This document shows, piece by piece, positions 26,760 to 35,861 of a stretch of DNA of 64,000 nt. The first letter of the stretch is position 1; each line of letters opens with the position of its first letter. The notes under the pieces are model-generated. The model had not been told where the DNA came from, did not search any database, and saw only the letters and a list, made by a program, of their open reading frames with translations. The position numbers and the translations under genes are program-made. The stretch lies in contig DAIDHQ010000030.1 in NCBI GenBank assembly GCA_027459645.1, positions 124,001 through 188,000 on the forward strand, given 5' to 3'. The DNA comes from Vulcanimicrobiota bacterium. Lineage in GTDB: Bacteria; Vulcanimicrobiota; Vulcanimicrobiia; Vulcanimicrobiales; Vulcanimicrobiaceae.

Positions 26760-29452
26760 TACAGATTCTGTTGTGCCCAAACTCCCGGCGGTCCAGCAAA
26801 AACCTCGACCAGCCGGTCGGGTTTGAAGTAGCGCTGGGCGACGCGCTCGACGTCGGCTGCGCTCACGTTACCGAAGCGTTCGTTGAGGGTGCGGTAATAG
26901 TCCAGCGGCAGCGAGTTCATGCCGATGTCCATGAGTTGGGTCGCCTGGCCGCTGATGCCGGCCTCTTCCAAGAGCGCGTTGCCGACCAGCCGGAGCTTCG
27001 CTTCCTGGAGTTCCGTCGACGTTACCGGTTGCGTCTGTAGGAGCCGCAATTCGTGCCGCACGATGGACACCGCTTCCGCCACGCGGTTGGGGTTCGCGTT
27101 GAGCTCGATGCGCAGATCGCCGCGATCCGCGCCGGCGTCGAGGCTGCTGCCGACGCTATAGACGAGACCTCGCTTTTGCCGCAGTTCTTGCCATAGCCGC
27201 GATTCGAAATTGCCGCTTGCGCCGAGGATTTGGTTGAGGACCAGGAGTGCCGGATAATCTGCGCTGTCGCGCGGAACGGCCGGTTGCCCGAGACGCACGT
27301 AGACCTGTCGCGCCTGCGTACCGATATAGTCGTGACCGCTGCGGGCTGGAGGATACGGATCTTCGTGCGCGTTGGGCGTCGGACCGGACGCGCTCCAACT
27401 GCCGAACGCAGATTCGAGCACGCTGCGTACCTGCGCCGGGGTGACGTCGCCGACGACCGCGATCGTGGTGAGGTCGGGGCGCCAATAGTTCTTCGCGTAT
27501 GCGAGCAGATCGGCCCGCGTGATCGAATCCACGGTCGTCGCGGTCGGAACGCGCAGCGAGGGATCGTTGGGAGCCGCGAGCAGCCGCGCATACGCGCGGT
27601 TGATCATGACGCCGGAAATCGAATTTTCCGACTGCAGGCTGTTTGCGAGCTGTTCCTTTTCGATGCCGAACCACGGATCGGCGAACGTCGGATGTTCTTC
27701 GCCGTCGGCGACGATGTCGACGATCTTCGTGAAGTCACGTACGAGACCACGCGCTCCGAACGACGATCCGGTATTTACGACGGCGCCCATCATGTCGATC
27801 TCGCGACGCCGCTCCACGAACGGATAGCGTTCGCTGCCGTAATCGGCGACCGCCGAAGCCAGACGCCCGATCCCTTCTTTGCCGTTGCCGCTGAACGACG
27901 GCGACGATGCGATCTCGCCGCTCAGTTCGAACGTTGGACGGTCGGTCTTTTCTTGCACCAGAACCTTTAGGCCGTTGGGTAGCGTGAATTCGACGGGATC
28001 CAGTTTGCTTCGCGCGGTCGTCGGCGTGCGCACCAGCGTGCGAATGAAGGGCGGCTCGATGATCGGTCCGTTGGGGACGCGTTTGGAAAAGTTGTCGGAG
28101 ACCGTAGCGTTGCTCTTTTGCGAACCGCTCGGCGGGGGACCCGACTGCGTGTTCAAGCGGCCGATCACGGTCGGCCGGCTCATGTACTTGCGCATGATTT
28201 CGAGGATCGATTGCGGCGTCAACGCCGCCAGCCGCGCGTCTTCGTCGTTGATCTTCTCGCCGACGATGCCGTAGGTATAGCCCGCGAGATCCCCCATCGA
28301 CGTGATGGAATCGCCCGAATACATGCGTTCGGCGATCGTGAGGCGCTTGGAGGCCGTGATCAGGTCGGGACTAAAGCCGTTCTTGAGCACGTCGCTCATC
28401 GTATTCTCGAAGATCTTCTCGGCCTCGGCGCTCGTGTGACCCGGATTGAGCACCACGAAGACGTTGAAGAGACCGCCCTTGAGTTGCGTGTCCTGCTGCG
28501 CTTCTACGGCGAGCGCTACGTTCGTTTGTACCAGCGCTTGATAGAACGGCGAGAGCTGATTGCCGATGGCCTGCACGAGCGTGCTGACTGCCGGCTCACC
28601 GTATTCCGTATCGCCGGGAACGGCGTACGCGAAATCCACGACTTCGAAGGGGAAGGGCAGAGTCGATTCGACCCTGACCGTGTGATTGACGGGAACGGGG
28701 TCGCCTGCCTGGCGCGCCGGAAGTTTCCTGGCCGCAATCGGATCGAAGTAGCGATGCGCCTTCGCAAAGATCGTTTGATGCTGCACGTCACCGGAAACGA
28801 CGAGCGTGGCATTGTTCGGCGCGTACCACTCTTCGTAGTACTTCCGGATATCCGCGGCCGTCGCGTGCTCGATATCTTGCTTATAGCCGATCGGGACGCG
28901 CCCTTGCGGTTGCCCCGGATAAGCGGCGGCGCGCACGCGGGCGAGCAGATTGAAGAACGGCGATCCTTCGTCGCCGTCGAGTTCGTTCAAGACGGCGCGG
29001 CGTTCGATGTTCCAGTCCGATTGCCGCAGCAGCAGATTGCGCATGCGGTCCGCAGCAATATAGAGACCGACGTCGACTTTGTCCGCCGGCATCACGAAAT
29101 AGAAGTTCGTGTCGTCGTAGCTGGTCGCGCCGTTCATCTGCGCGCCGAGCCGGGCGACGATATCGTCGAGGCCACCCGCACTGATGTGCGTCGTGCCGCG
29201 GAACATCATGTGCTCCAGCGCATGCGCGAGGCCCGTCTTCTCCGGCGTTTCGTCGAGCGAACCGAAGTGGTACCACATCGCGGTCTCTACCACCGGCGCC
29301 GCATGATCCTCGACGACGACGACTTTTAAGCCGTTGTGCAGCGTGGTGGTATAAATGCCGCCGTCGCCCGGACCGCCGGTGACGCGGTCCTGCGCGGCAG
29401 CCGGAAGCACGGCGAGAGCGACGAGGGTGAGGAGCAGAAGGGCGCGTTTCAC
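26759..29452 (-). CDS. Exported M16-family zinc metallopeptidase with two M16 repeats
   Basis: An 897-residue protein from GTG 29452, which overlaps the ftcD stop as GTGA and gives a clean signal peptide (KRALLLLTLVALAVLPAAAQ). The first M16 module has the inverted zinc motif H77-A-L-E80-H81 and the distal ligand Glu157 in RRAVLNELDGDE. The second module, from about residue 470, has the M16 fold pattern (YAKNYWRPDLTTIAVVGDV, LWQELRQKRGLVYSVGSS) but lacks HxxEH. It is therefore probably the inactive half of a clam-shell, as in PqqL/pitrilysin-like enzymes. Likely role is degradation of peptides in the envelope. Confidence 0.92.
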   Translation of the reverse strand: MKRALLLLTLVALAVLPAAAQDRVTGGPGDGGIYTTTLHNGLKVVVVEDHAAPVVETAMWYHFGSLDETPEKTGLAHALEHMMFRGTTHISAGGLDDIVARLGAQMNGATSYDDTNFYFVMPADKVDVGLYIAADRMRNLLLRQSDWNIERRAVLNELDGDEGSPFFNLLARVRAAAYPGQPQGRVPIGYKQDIEHATAADIRKYYEEWYAPNNATLVVSGDVQHQTIFAKAHRYFDPIAARKLPARQAGDPVPVNHTVRVESTLPFPFEVVDFAYAVPGDTEYGEPAVSTLVQAIGNQLSPFYQALVQTNVALAVEAQQDTQLKGGLFNVFVVLNPGHTSAEAEKIFENTMSDVLKNGFSPDLITASKRLTIAERMYSGDSITSMGDLAGYTYGIVGEKINDEDARLAALTPQSILEIMRKYMSRPTVIGRLNTQSGPPPSGSQKSNATVSDNFSKRVPNGPIIEPPFIRTLVRTPTTARSKLDPVEFTLPNGLKVLVQEKTDRPTFELSGEIASSPSFSGNGKEGIGRLASAVADYGSERYPFVERRREIDMMGAVVNTGSSFGARGLVRDFTKIVDIVADGEEHPTFADPWFGIEKEQLANSLQSENSISGVMINRAYARLLAAPNDPSLRVPTATTVDSITRADLLAYAKNYWRPDLTTIAVVGDVTPAQVRSVLESAFGSWSASGPTPNAHEDPYPPARSGHDYIGTQARQVYVRLGQPAVPRDSADYPALLVLNQILGASGNFESRLWQELRQKRGLVYSVGSSLDAGADRGDLRIELNANPNRVAEAVSIVRHELRLLQTQPVTSTELQEAKLRLVGNALLEEAGISGQATQLMDIGMNSLPLDYYRTLNERFGNVSAADVERVAQRYFKPDRLVEVFAGPPGVWAQQNL

Positions 29453-30291
29453 GAGTCGGGCAGAACTCCAAGATAGTATCGAGCGGCGGATTCGACCGCC
29501 GCACGAGGAAGGCAACCGATGAGCTCGCTGCGTCGCACGGTAACGCCGGCCCGGGCAGCGAGTTGCCGGACCAGCTCTACGATTCGATAGAGCGGAGTTG
29601 ATTCATACTCCGTGACATTAAAAGAAAGCTGAACGGCGCTCGCGTCCAGCCGCAATCCGAGCGCTCGAAGCGTTAGTAGACCGCCATGCCGTTCGCGCAA
29701 CGTTCGCGCGATGCGTTTAGCCAGTTCGAGATCGCCGCCGGCGAGTTCCACGTTGAAGGCGATCAGCAGCGGCCGCGCGCCGATCGCAATCGCGCCTGCG
29801 CGTTCGTGCCTCGCGATGGTACCCGCGTCGGGCGGCATCGTCGCAAAGCGCGCCTCGAGCCCCTCAAATTCGCCGGCTCGTACGTTTGCGAGCAAAGCCC
29901 GTTCGGGGCTGCGGGCAGCCGCGCCGTAATAGAAGGAAGGAATGGAATAACGCGCCCAGATGCGTTCGCCTGCAAGGTGCGCGAGCTCGACCGCGCGCGC
30001 CATGGTGCCTCCTTTGAGCGGAACGAACGGCAGCACGTCGAGCGCACCGATGCGCGGATGAACCCCGCGATGCGCGCGCAGATCGATGCGTTGCAACGCC
30101 ACGCCCGCAAGTTCGATCGCCGCGTCGAGCACTTGCACGTCGTTGCCGGCGATCGTCAGAACGCTGCGGTTGTGGACGGCATCGCTCGTACGGTGTAAGA
30201 CCCGAGCGCCGGTGCGTGCGACCGCTTCAACGGCGGCATCGATCGTGGATTCGTCGCGCCCTTCCGAAAGATTGGGAACGATTTCGTACAT
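29449..30291 (-). CDS. ftcD: Glutamate formimidoyltransferase
   Basis: A 280-residue homologue of the formiminotransferase domain of FTCD, without the cyclodeaminase domain. It moves the formimino group of formiminoglutamate to tetrahydrofolate. Typical segments are MYEIVPNLSEGRD, DLRAHRGVHPRIGALDVLPF (in two parts: HRGVHPRIG, ALDVLPF), FYYGAAARSPERALLANVR, and FNVELAGGDLELAKRIA. It is tightly packed between radA (1-base overlap) and the M16 peptidase (4-base overlap). With hutU, hutI and a hutF-like gene at 2.6-6.7 kb, the genome appears to encode two possible exits from formiminoglutamate. Confidence 0.9.
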   Translation of the reverse strand: MYEIVPNLSEGRDESTIDAAVEAVARTGARVLHRTSDAVHNRSVLTIAGNDVQVLDAAIELAGVALQRIDLRAHRGVHPRIGALDVLPFVPLKGGTMARAVELAHLAGERIWARYSIPSFYYGAAARSPERALLANVRAGEFEGLEARFATMPPDAGTIARHERAGAIAIGARPLLIAFNVELAGGDLELAKRIARTLRERHGGLLTLRALGLRLDASAVQLSFNVTEYESTPLYRIVELVRQLAARAGVTVRRSELIGCLPRAAVESAARYYLGVLPDS

Positions 30292-31634
30292 CAGCCGAGC
30301 GCGGCGCGGATCGCGCTTGCGATGTCGCGATGCTCCGTGGGCGTGAAGAGCGTCGCGTATCCGAGCTTGCGAGCCTCGCCTTCACGCCGCGCGGCTTGCG
30401 TTACGACGCGCACCTCCCCCGAAAGACCGAGTTCGCCGAAGGCGGCGGCGTCGGGCGGGAGCGGCACGTTCCGAAACGAGGAGGCGATGGCGAGCGCTAT
30501 GCCCAGATCTGCCGCCGGCTCGTTTACGCGCAACCCTCCTGCGACCGATGCATAGACGTCGTGCGTGCCGAGTTGTAGTCCGACGCGGCGCTCCAGCACG
30601 GCGAGAATCATCGCGAGCCGCGCTTGATCGAGGTTGTTCGCAAGGCGGCGCGGCGTTCCATAACTCGTCTCCCCGACGAGGGCTTGCACTTCGATCAGCA
30701 CCGGGCGCGAGCCGACGATCGATGCGACGACGCACGAACCGCTCGGACGGGCGTCGCGGCCGGCGAGAAAGAGTTCCGAAGGATTCGCGACTTCTTCCAG
30801 CCCGGTGTCGTGCATGCTGAAGACGCAGATCTCGTCGATGGAACCGAAGCGATTCTTATACGCACGCAGGATCCGATACTCGCCGCTCGTTTCACCTTCG
30901 AAATACAGAACGGTGTCCACGAGATGTTCCAAGAGTCGCGGGCCGGCGATGGCGCCGTCTTTGGTGACGTGACCGACGATGAAGGTCGCGCAACCGGTAC
31001 GTTTCGCGAATTCCATCAACGCTTGCGTGCAATCGCGGACTTGGGTTACCGACCCGGCGTATGCATCGGCTTCGGGTAACCAAACCGTTTGAATCGAATC
31101 GACGATCACCGCGATCGGTGACGTCCGTTCGAGTTCGTCGAGAACGGTCCGAAGATTGGTCTCTGCGTGCACGAGGATCGGCGCGTCGACGCCCAGGCGC
31201 TGCGCGCGCAGCTTCACCTGAGCCGCCGATTCCTCGCCGCACACGTACACCGTGGGACCCAGTACGGCGAGGCGCGCCGCAATCTGCAGCAGCAACGTGG
31301 ATTTGCCTGCGCCCGGAGGTCCGCCGATGAGCGTCAGACTCCCCGGTACGATGCCCCCGCCGAGCACCGCGTCGAATTCGCGCATGCCGGTGCGGACGCG
31401 CGCGACGCGCGAACCGTCGATGTCGGAGAGCGTGACCGGCGTAGAAGATCCGGGCCGCGCGGGCGCCGCCTTGGCCTTCCCGGTGACGCTAAACGGGCGT
31501 TCGTCGAATGAATTCCAGGCGGCGCATTGGGGACAGCGTCCGAGCCAGCGCGCGGATTCATATCCGCACGCATTGCAAAAATACACCGAGCGCGCCTTTG
31601 CCACCACACGGCGATTATGGGAACGTAGCTTCAT
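30291..31634 (-). CDS. radA: DNA repair protein RadA (Sms)
   Basis: A RecA-like ATPase that drives branch migration in recombinational repair. The N-terminal zinc finger is C20-x2-C23-x10-C34-x2-C37. Walker A is GGPPGAGKST with Lys111, the RadA signature KNRFG is in AYKNRFGSIDE, and the C-terminal Lon-protease-like domain includes GGLRVNEPAADLGIALAI. I used ATG 31634; a GTG at 31604 would start at AKARSVYFC, which matches the usual MAKxxxxFxC beginning, so the true start may be there. It leads a minus-strand operon with ftcD, the M16 peptidase and the aldehyde dehydrogenase. Confidence 0.96.
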   Translation of the reverse strand: MKLRSHNRRVVAKARSVYFCNACGYESARWLGRCPQCAAWNSFDERPFSVTGKAKAAPARPGSSTPVTLSDIDGSRVARVRTGMREFDAVLGGGIVPGSLTLIGGPPGAGKSTLLLQIAARLAVLGPTVYVCGEESAAQVKLRAQRLGVDAPILVHAETNLRTVLDELERTSPIAVIVDSIQTVWLPEADAYAGSVTQVRDCTQALMEFAKRTGCATFIVGHVTKDGAIAGPRLLEHLVDTVLYFEGETSGEYRILRAYKNRFGSIDEICVFSMHDTGLEEVANPSELFLAGRDARPSGSCVVASIVGSRPVLIEVQALVGETSYGTPRRLANNLDQARLAMILAVLERRVGLQLGTHDVYASVAGGLRVNEPAADLGIALAIASSFRNVPLPPDAAAFGELGLSGEVRVVTQAARREGEARKLGYATLFTPTEHRDIASAIRAALG

Positions 31635-31748
31635 CCCTTCGCGTCGTAACGCCGAAGCGCTTGGCGGCATAGGGCAAAGATGCGGGTACGCTCGCACGGA
31701 GGAGGTCTTATCGGATGAGGCTGCGCCTGCGCGCGGGAGGTTACCATC

Positions 31749-32777
31749 GTGTGGCTTTGGCTCGTCGCTAACGCGGTCGCCTTGGCCGTGCTCGCGATCG
31801 AGCTCTGGAACCTTCGCGAGTTTACGACCTTGGTATCTGCCGATAGCGGCGAGCCGGTCGACGTCTATATTGCGATGCGCGACGAGGAGGAACACTGCGA
31901 GGCGGCGATTCGAGCGCTGCTGCGCACGCACGGCGTCGCGCGCGTCATCGTCGCCGACGACGCCTCGGCCGACGCAACGGCGGCGATCGCCGCAGCGATC
32001 GGCGACGAACGCGTCGTGGTCTTTAAAACTGCCGGTGGTAAAGCCGCCGCATTGAGTAATGCGGTCGCCTATCATCCGCCGGCAGCGCCATGGGTGCTCT
32101 TCGTCGATGCGGACGTGCGGTTGGCGTCGGGCGCGGCCTATAGCATGCAACGCCACGCCCGCGCGCGGCGCACGCACGCCGTTACGGCGTGGCCTCGCGT
32201 ACGGCCGCCGTCGGTGTGGTCGATGTTGCTGGCACCGAGCTTCACGCTCTCCTTGCTGCAGTTGATGCCGATGCGCTTCGCGCGTGGAACGGACCCGCGA
32301 TTCTGCGCCGGCAACGGGCAGTGTTTTTTGATCCGAAGCGATGCGTACCTGAACGCGGGCGGTCACGAACCGTCGGAGATCGTTGAAGACGTGGCGCTGG
32401 TGAAACGCTTAAAACGCGCGGGCTATCGCGTGGCGCTTGCATCGGCGGCGGAGGTCGCGGTCGTAGAAGACTATCGCTCCTACCAACAAAACGCGCGCAG
32501 CATCGGACGGTCGCTGTTTTGCGGGGCCGGAGTGGGGGGCTGCATCGGCACGGCGCTGTGGCTGCTTTGCCTCTTCCTCTCGCCGGTCGCGCTCTACGGC
32601 GCGCGCGCCGTCACGGCATGGAAGATGCGCGAATCGCTCGTGAGCGTCGTACTGGCCCCCGTCGGCGTCCTGCTGACGCTTGCGGCGGTGCTGCTGGCGC
32701 TCTTCGAAGGACTGAACGGAAGGATCGTCTGGCGGGGCAGACGCTTGGTTCCCGCGAACCGCCGCGTTGACGTATGA
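31749..32777 (+). CDS. Membrane glycosyltransferase family 2
   Basis: A 342-residue GT2 enzyme with an N-terminal transmembrane helix (LVANAVALAVLAIELW). Its GT-A domain carries VYIAMRDEEEHCEAAI, VIVADDASADATAA, and WVLFVDADVRL, where the DAD metal site sits. Acceptor-site segments CAGNGQCFLIRSDAYL and EIVEDVALVKRLKRAGYRV follow, and about two to three transmembrane helices close the C-terminus. The layout resembles carotenoid- or hopanoid-type glycosyltransferases, but sugar and acceptor are unknown. GTG start with GGGAGG upstream. The stop overlaps cmk in an ATGA. Confidence 0.85.
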   Translation: MWLWLVANAVALAVLAIELWNLREFTTLVSADSGEPVDVYIAMRDEEEHCEAAIRALLRTHGVARVIVADDASADATAAIAAAIGDERVVVFKTAGGKAAALSNAVAYHPPAAPWVLFVDADVRLASGAAYSMQRHARARRTHAVTAWPRVRPPSVWSMLLAPSFTLSLLQLMPMRFARGTDPRFCAGNGQCFLIRSDAYLNAGGHEPSEIVEDVALVKRLKRAGYRVALASAAEVAVVEDYRSYQQNARSIGRSLFCGAGVGGCIGTALWLLCLFLSPVALYGARAVTAWKMRESLVSVVLAPVGVLLTLAAVLLALFEGLNGRIVWRGRRLVPANRRVDV

Positions 32778-33463
32778 CTCCCGCTCATCTCCAGATCGCG
32801 ATCGACGGTCCGGCTGCATCCGGTAAAACGACCGTCGCGCACGGTCTTGCCCGCAACCTGCACATCTTATATCTCGACACGGGGGCGATGTATCGCACGC
32901 TCGCGTTTCTCGCGTTGCAGACGCGCACCGAGGCCGACAACGAAATCGCGCTCGTGCATCTGTGGGACGCCGCCGGCGTGAAGATCTCGCTCGACGCGGA
33001 GGCTCCGCTCGGATTTCGCATCGTCGCCGCCGGGCGCGAGATCGACGAGGCGATCCTGCAATCGAACCAGGTCACCGCGGTCGTCTCTACGATCGCCGCG
33101 CATCCGCGCGTACGGGATGCGATGGTGCGCAGCCAGCGCGAGATCGCGCTGCAGGGTCCGGTCGTTATGGCGGGACGCGACATCGGCACGGTGGTGCTGC
33201 CTTCTGCGCAGGTGAAGATTTTCTTGACCGCATCGGTGGAAGCACGCGTTGCGCGCCGTCGCGCGCAATTACAGGAAGCCGGCGTCGACGTGAGCGTGCA
33301 TCAGCTTTCGCAAGAGATCGAAGAACGCGATCGCCTGGATCGCGAACGGGCCGCCTCGCCGCTCGTTCCCGCACCCGACGCGCACGTGATCGATTCGAGC
33401 GCGATGACCGCGGATGAGGTCATTGCGGAAATCGAGCGCGTCGTGGCGCTGGCCCGCGCATGA
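32774..33463 (+). CDS. cmk: Cytidylate kinase
   Basis: Phosphorylates CMP and dCMP with ATP. A 229-residue P-loop kinase: AIDGPAASGKTTVAHGLA is the Walker A region, LYLDTGAMYRTLAFLAL the nucleotide-binding part, and VVMAGRDIGTVVLPSAQVKI and FLTASVEARVARRRAQL the CMP and lid segments. The order cmk-plsC-ispH is widely conserved in bacteria. Both ends overlap neighbours by four bases. Confidence 0.95.
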   Translation: MTPAHLQIAIDGPAASGKTTVAHGLARNLHILYLDTGAMYRTLAFLALQTRTEADNEIALVHLWDAAGVKISLDAEAPLGFRIVAAGREIDEAILQSNQVTAVVSTIAAHPRVRDAMVRSQREIALQGPVVMAGRDIGTVVLPSAQVKIFLTASVEARVARRRAQLQEAGVDVSVHQLSQEIEERDRLDRERAASPLVPAPDAHVIDSSAMTADEVIAEIERVVALARA

Positions 33464-34056
33464 TTCTCTACGACATCGCCTGGGTGCTGATCCACGGAAC
33501 CGGCCGCCTTTTATGGGCGGCGGAGGCGACAGGTTGGGAGAACGTGCCGCGTACCGGCCCGCTCATCATCGCCTGCAATCACGTCTCGAACATCGATCCG
33601 CCGATGCTCGGCGCCTTCGCCCCGCGACGAATCGCCTATATGGCGAAAAAGGAGCTCTTCGAAATTCCCGTGCTCGGGCCAGCGATTCGAGCGGTCGGAG
33701 CCTACCCGGTCGATCGTCAGGGAAATGCTTCGTCGGCGATCAAGCGCTCGGTCGAGATTTTGCGCGCCGGGGGATGCGTCGGAATCTTTCCCGAGGGCGG
33801 CCGGAACGTTCACGGCGACAAACAACCGCAAACCGGCGTTGCGCTGCTGGCCTCGCTCGGCAAGGCGCCGGTGGTTCCGGCGGCGATCGTCGGCACGGAG
33901 CGGCTCACGCCCGGCCATAAGATGAAAGTCGCATTCGGAACCCCGCTCGCGCTTTCGACCGAACGAAAAGCAACTCGCGAGGAATTGTCGAAGTTTACCG
34001 ATGACGTGATGGGCGCAATTGAGTCGCTCAAGAGGACCATCGGTGGAAATTCGTAA
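33460..34056 (+). CDS. plsC: 1-acyl-sn-glycerol-3-phosphate acyltransferase
   Basis: Makes phosphatidic acid from lysophosphatidic acid at the inner membrane. A 198-residue PlsC: the catalytic HX4D is in ACNHVSNIDPPML, the glycerol-phosphate site is FPEGGRN, and VPAAIVGTERLTPG forms the third motif. It starts in an ATGA with cmk. PlsX, which supplies acyl-phosphate for the first acylation, lies at 45965-46981. No PlsY gene is in the window. Confidence 0.95.
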   Translation: MILYDIAWVLIHGTGRLLWAAEATGWENVPRTGPLIIACNHVSNIDPPMLGAFAPRRIAYMAKKELFEIPVLGPAIRAVGAYPVDRQGNASSAIKRSVEILRAGGCVGIFPEGGRNVHGDKQPQTGVALLASLGKAPVVPAAIVGTERLTPGHKMKVAFGTPLALSTERKATREELSKFTDDVMGAIESLKRTIGGNS

Positions 34057-34885
34057 GGCAAAAACGCAAGGCTTTTGTTTCGGCGTGGCAATCACGGTGA
34101 AGAAGGCCGAAGAAGCGATCGGCGAGCGCAACGACGTGACCACGCTGGGGCACGTCGTGCACAATCCGCAGATCGTCGAATCGCTTTCGTCGCGCGGTTT
34201 GCGCAATGCGAGCTCGGTCGACGAGGTCGACAGCGGCGCGCTTTTCGTTCGCGCGCACGGGCTCCCGGTCAGCGTCTTCCAAAAAGCCGAAGAAAAAGGC
34301 CTCGAAGTAATCGACGCCACCTGTCCGATGGTCACCAAGATTCACGTTCAGGCCGAGCGTCTCAAGGACGAAGGCTACAAGATCATCGTGGTCGGCGATC
34401 CGAATCATCCCGAAGTTCGCGGAACGCTCAGCCACGTGCCCGGCGCGTGGTGCATCGAAACGGTCGAAGACGTCGCGAAGTTGCCGCGCGGAAGCCGCGT
34501 CGGCGTCGTCGTGCAATCGACCTATTCGCGCGACCGCTTCACCGACATCGTTAAAGCGCTGACCGAAAAATACTACGAAGTTCGCGCGGTCAACACGATC
34601 TGCACCGATACGAACAACCGCCAGAACGAAGCGCTGCGGCTGGCAAAAGAAGTGGAAGTGATGGTCGTCGTCGGCGGCAAGACGTCGGCGAACACCAAAC
34701 ATCTCGTGGAACTTGCCGAAACGCACGGCGCACGTTCGTATCACATCGAGGGCCCCGATGAATTGCGGGCCGAGTGGTTCGACGGCGTGTCGATTGCCGG
34801 TCTCATGTCGGGCGCTTCGACCCCCGGATGGCTCGTCGATCAAGTCACCGCGCGCATGGAGGAACTCGGCCGTCGGTACGCCTGA
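34043..34885 (+). CDS. ispH: 4-hydroxy-3-methylbut-2-enyl diphosphate reductase
   Basis: Last enzyme of the MEP isoprenoid pathway, producing IPP and DMAPP with a [4Fe-4S] cluster. The three cluster cysteines are Cys12 (GFCFGV), Cys94 (DATCPMVTK) and Cys187 (NTICTDTNNRQ). HVVHNPQIV, RAHGLP and TSANTKHLVELA are further active-site segments. I chose GTG 34043, with AGAGGA upstream and a 14-base overlap with plsC. The open frame upstream of that is non-conserved. ispD and ispF of the same pathway are at 50.9-52.1 kb. Confidence 0.96.
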   Translation: MEIRKAKTQGFCFGVAITVKKAEEAIGERNDVTTLGHVVHNPQIVESLSSRGLRNASSVDEVDSGALFVRAHGLPVSVFQKAEEKGLEVIDATCPMVTKIHVQAERLKDEGYKIIVVGDPNHPEVRGTLSHVPGAWCIETVEDVAKLPRGSRVGVVVQSTYSRDRFTDIVKALTEKYYEVRAVNTICTDTNNRQNEALRLAKEVEVMVVVGGKTSANTKHLVELAETHGARSYHIEGPDELRAEWFDGVSIAGLMSGASTPGWLVDQVTARMEELGRRYA

Positions 34886-34937
34886 GCGCTTCGAAGCGCA
34901 TCTGTACGAGCGAGTATCGCAGTATCGGGGATCGTCA

Positions 34938-35843
34938 ATGATCTCCGATATGCTTTTCTACCACTTCGGTTATGGCGATTACGGGCCGGCCCGGGCCGGA
35001 AAGCGGCTGCGGCCGCAACTCGTGATGCGCGTTGCGACGAGCGAGGGCGCGTCCTTGGAATCGGCGCTCGATGCTGCGGTAGCGGTGGAACTGCTGCACA
35101 ATTATTCGCTCGTGCACGACGATATCGAAGATCGCGACGAACTGCGCCGCGGCCGCCGCACGCTGTGGAGCGTCTACGGCATCGCCCAAGCGATCAACGC
35201 CGGCGACGCGATGTGCGCGGTGACGTTTCTCGCGCTGCTGCACGCCCGAAAGTACCATCCGTCCGAACGCGTCGTCGCGATGGTCGAGCGTCTGCACGAA
35301 GCGCAGCGCGTGATGTGCGACGGCCAGTCGCTGGATCTCGAATTCGAATCCGCGCGATTCGTCGATCTCGAACGCTACGACCGCATGATCGCCGCCAAAA
35401 CGGCGGCGCTCTTCGAAGCGTCGTGCGTACTGGGCGCCCACTGCGCGCAGCTCGGCGACGAGGCGATTCGCACCTATGGTGCGGTGGGTCGCGCCTACGG
35501 AATGGCGTTCCAAATTCGCGACGATGTGCTGGGTATTTGGGGCAGCGCGGATGCTACGGGCAAAGTGCGCGGCAACGATTTGGTGCGCCGTAAGTGGAGC
35601 TTCCCGGTCGCGTGGGCGCTCTCGCAGCCGCCTTCGGCCGCACGCGAGGTCGTCGAGCAAACCTACGCGCTCGGGCGGCCGCTGGAGCACGCGGAAGTGT
35701 CGCGCGTCATGGATGCCCTGGAAACCTTGGGGGCGCGAGAGGCCGCGGTGCGTGCTGCCGCAGAACCTATGGCGGCCGTGGAGCGCCATGCAAACGGTGA
35801 GCTCCGCGCGTTTTTGCTCGAGACCCTGCGCGAAGCCGTCTAA
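34938..35843 (+). CDS. Polyprenyl diphosphate synthase
   Basis: A trans-isoprenyl diphosphate synthase that elongates allylic diphosphates with IPP. Motifs are AGKRLRPQLVM, the first Asp-rich motif in LVHDDIEDRDELRRGRR, and FQIRDDVLGIWGSADATGK, the second motif with Gly at its fifth position as in several actinobacterial-type enzymes. The start is uncertain. ATG 34938 gives 301 residues and has a GGGGA upstream, but the frame continues upstream with plausible protein sequence (PERFEAHLYERVSQYRG) and no standard start codon until deep inside ispH. Chain length is not predictable. Confidence 0.88.
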   Translation: MISDMLFYHFGYGDYGPARAGKRLRPQLVMRVATSEGASLESALDAAVAVELLHNYSLVHDDIEDRDELRRGRRTLWSVYGIAQAINAGDAMCAVTFLALLHARKYHPSERVVAMVERLHEAQRVMCDGQSLDLEFESARFVDLERYDRMIAAKTAALFEASCVLGAHCAQLGDEAIRTYGAVGRAYGMAFQIRDDVLGIWGSADATGKVRGNDLVRRKWSFPVAWALSQPPSAAREVVEQTYALGRPLEHAEVSRVMDALETLGAREAAVRAAAEPMAAVERHANGELRAFLLETLREAV

Positions 35844-35861
35844 CCGAAAGGATCGCCGCCT

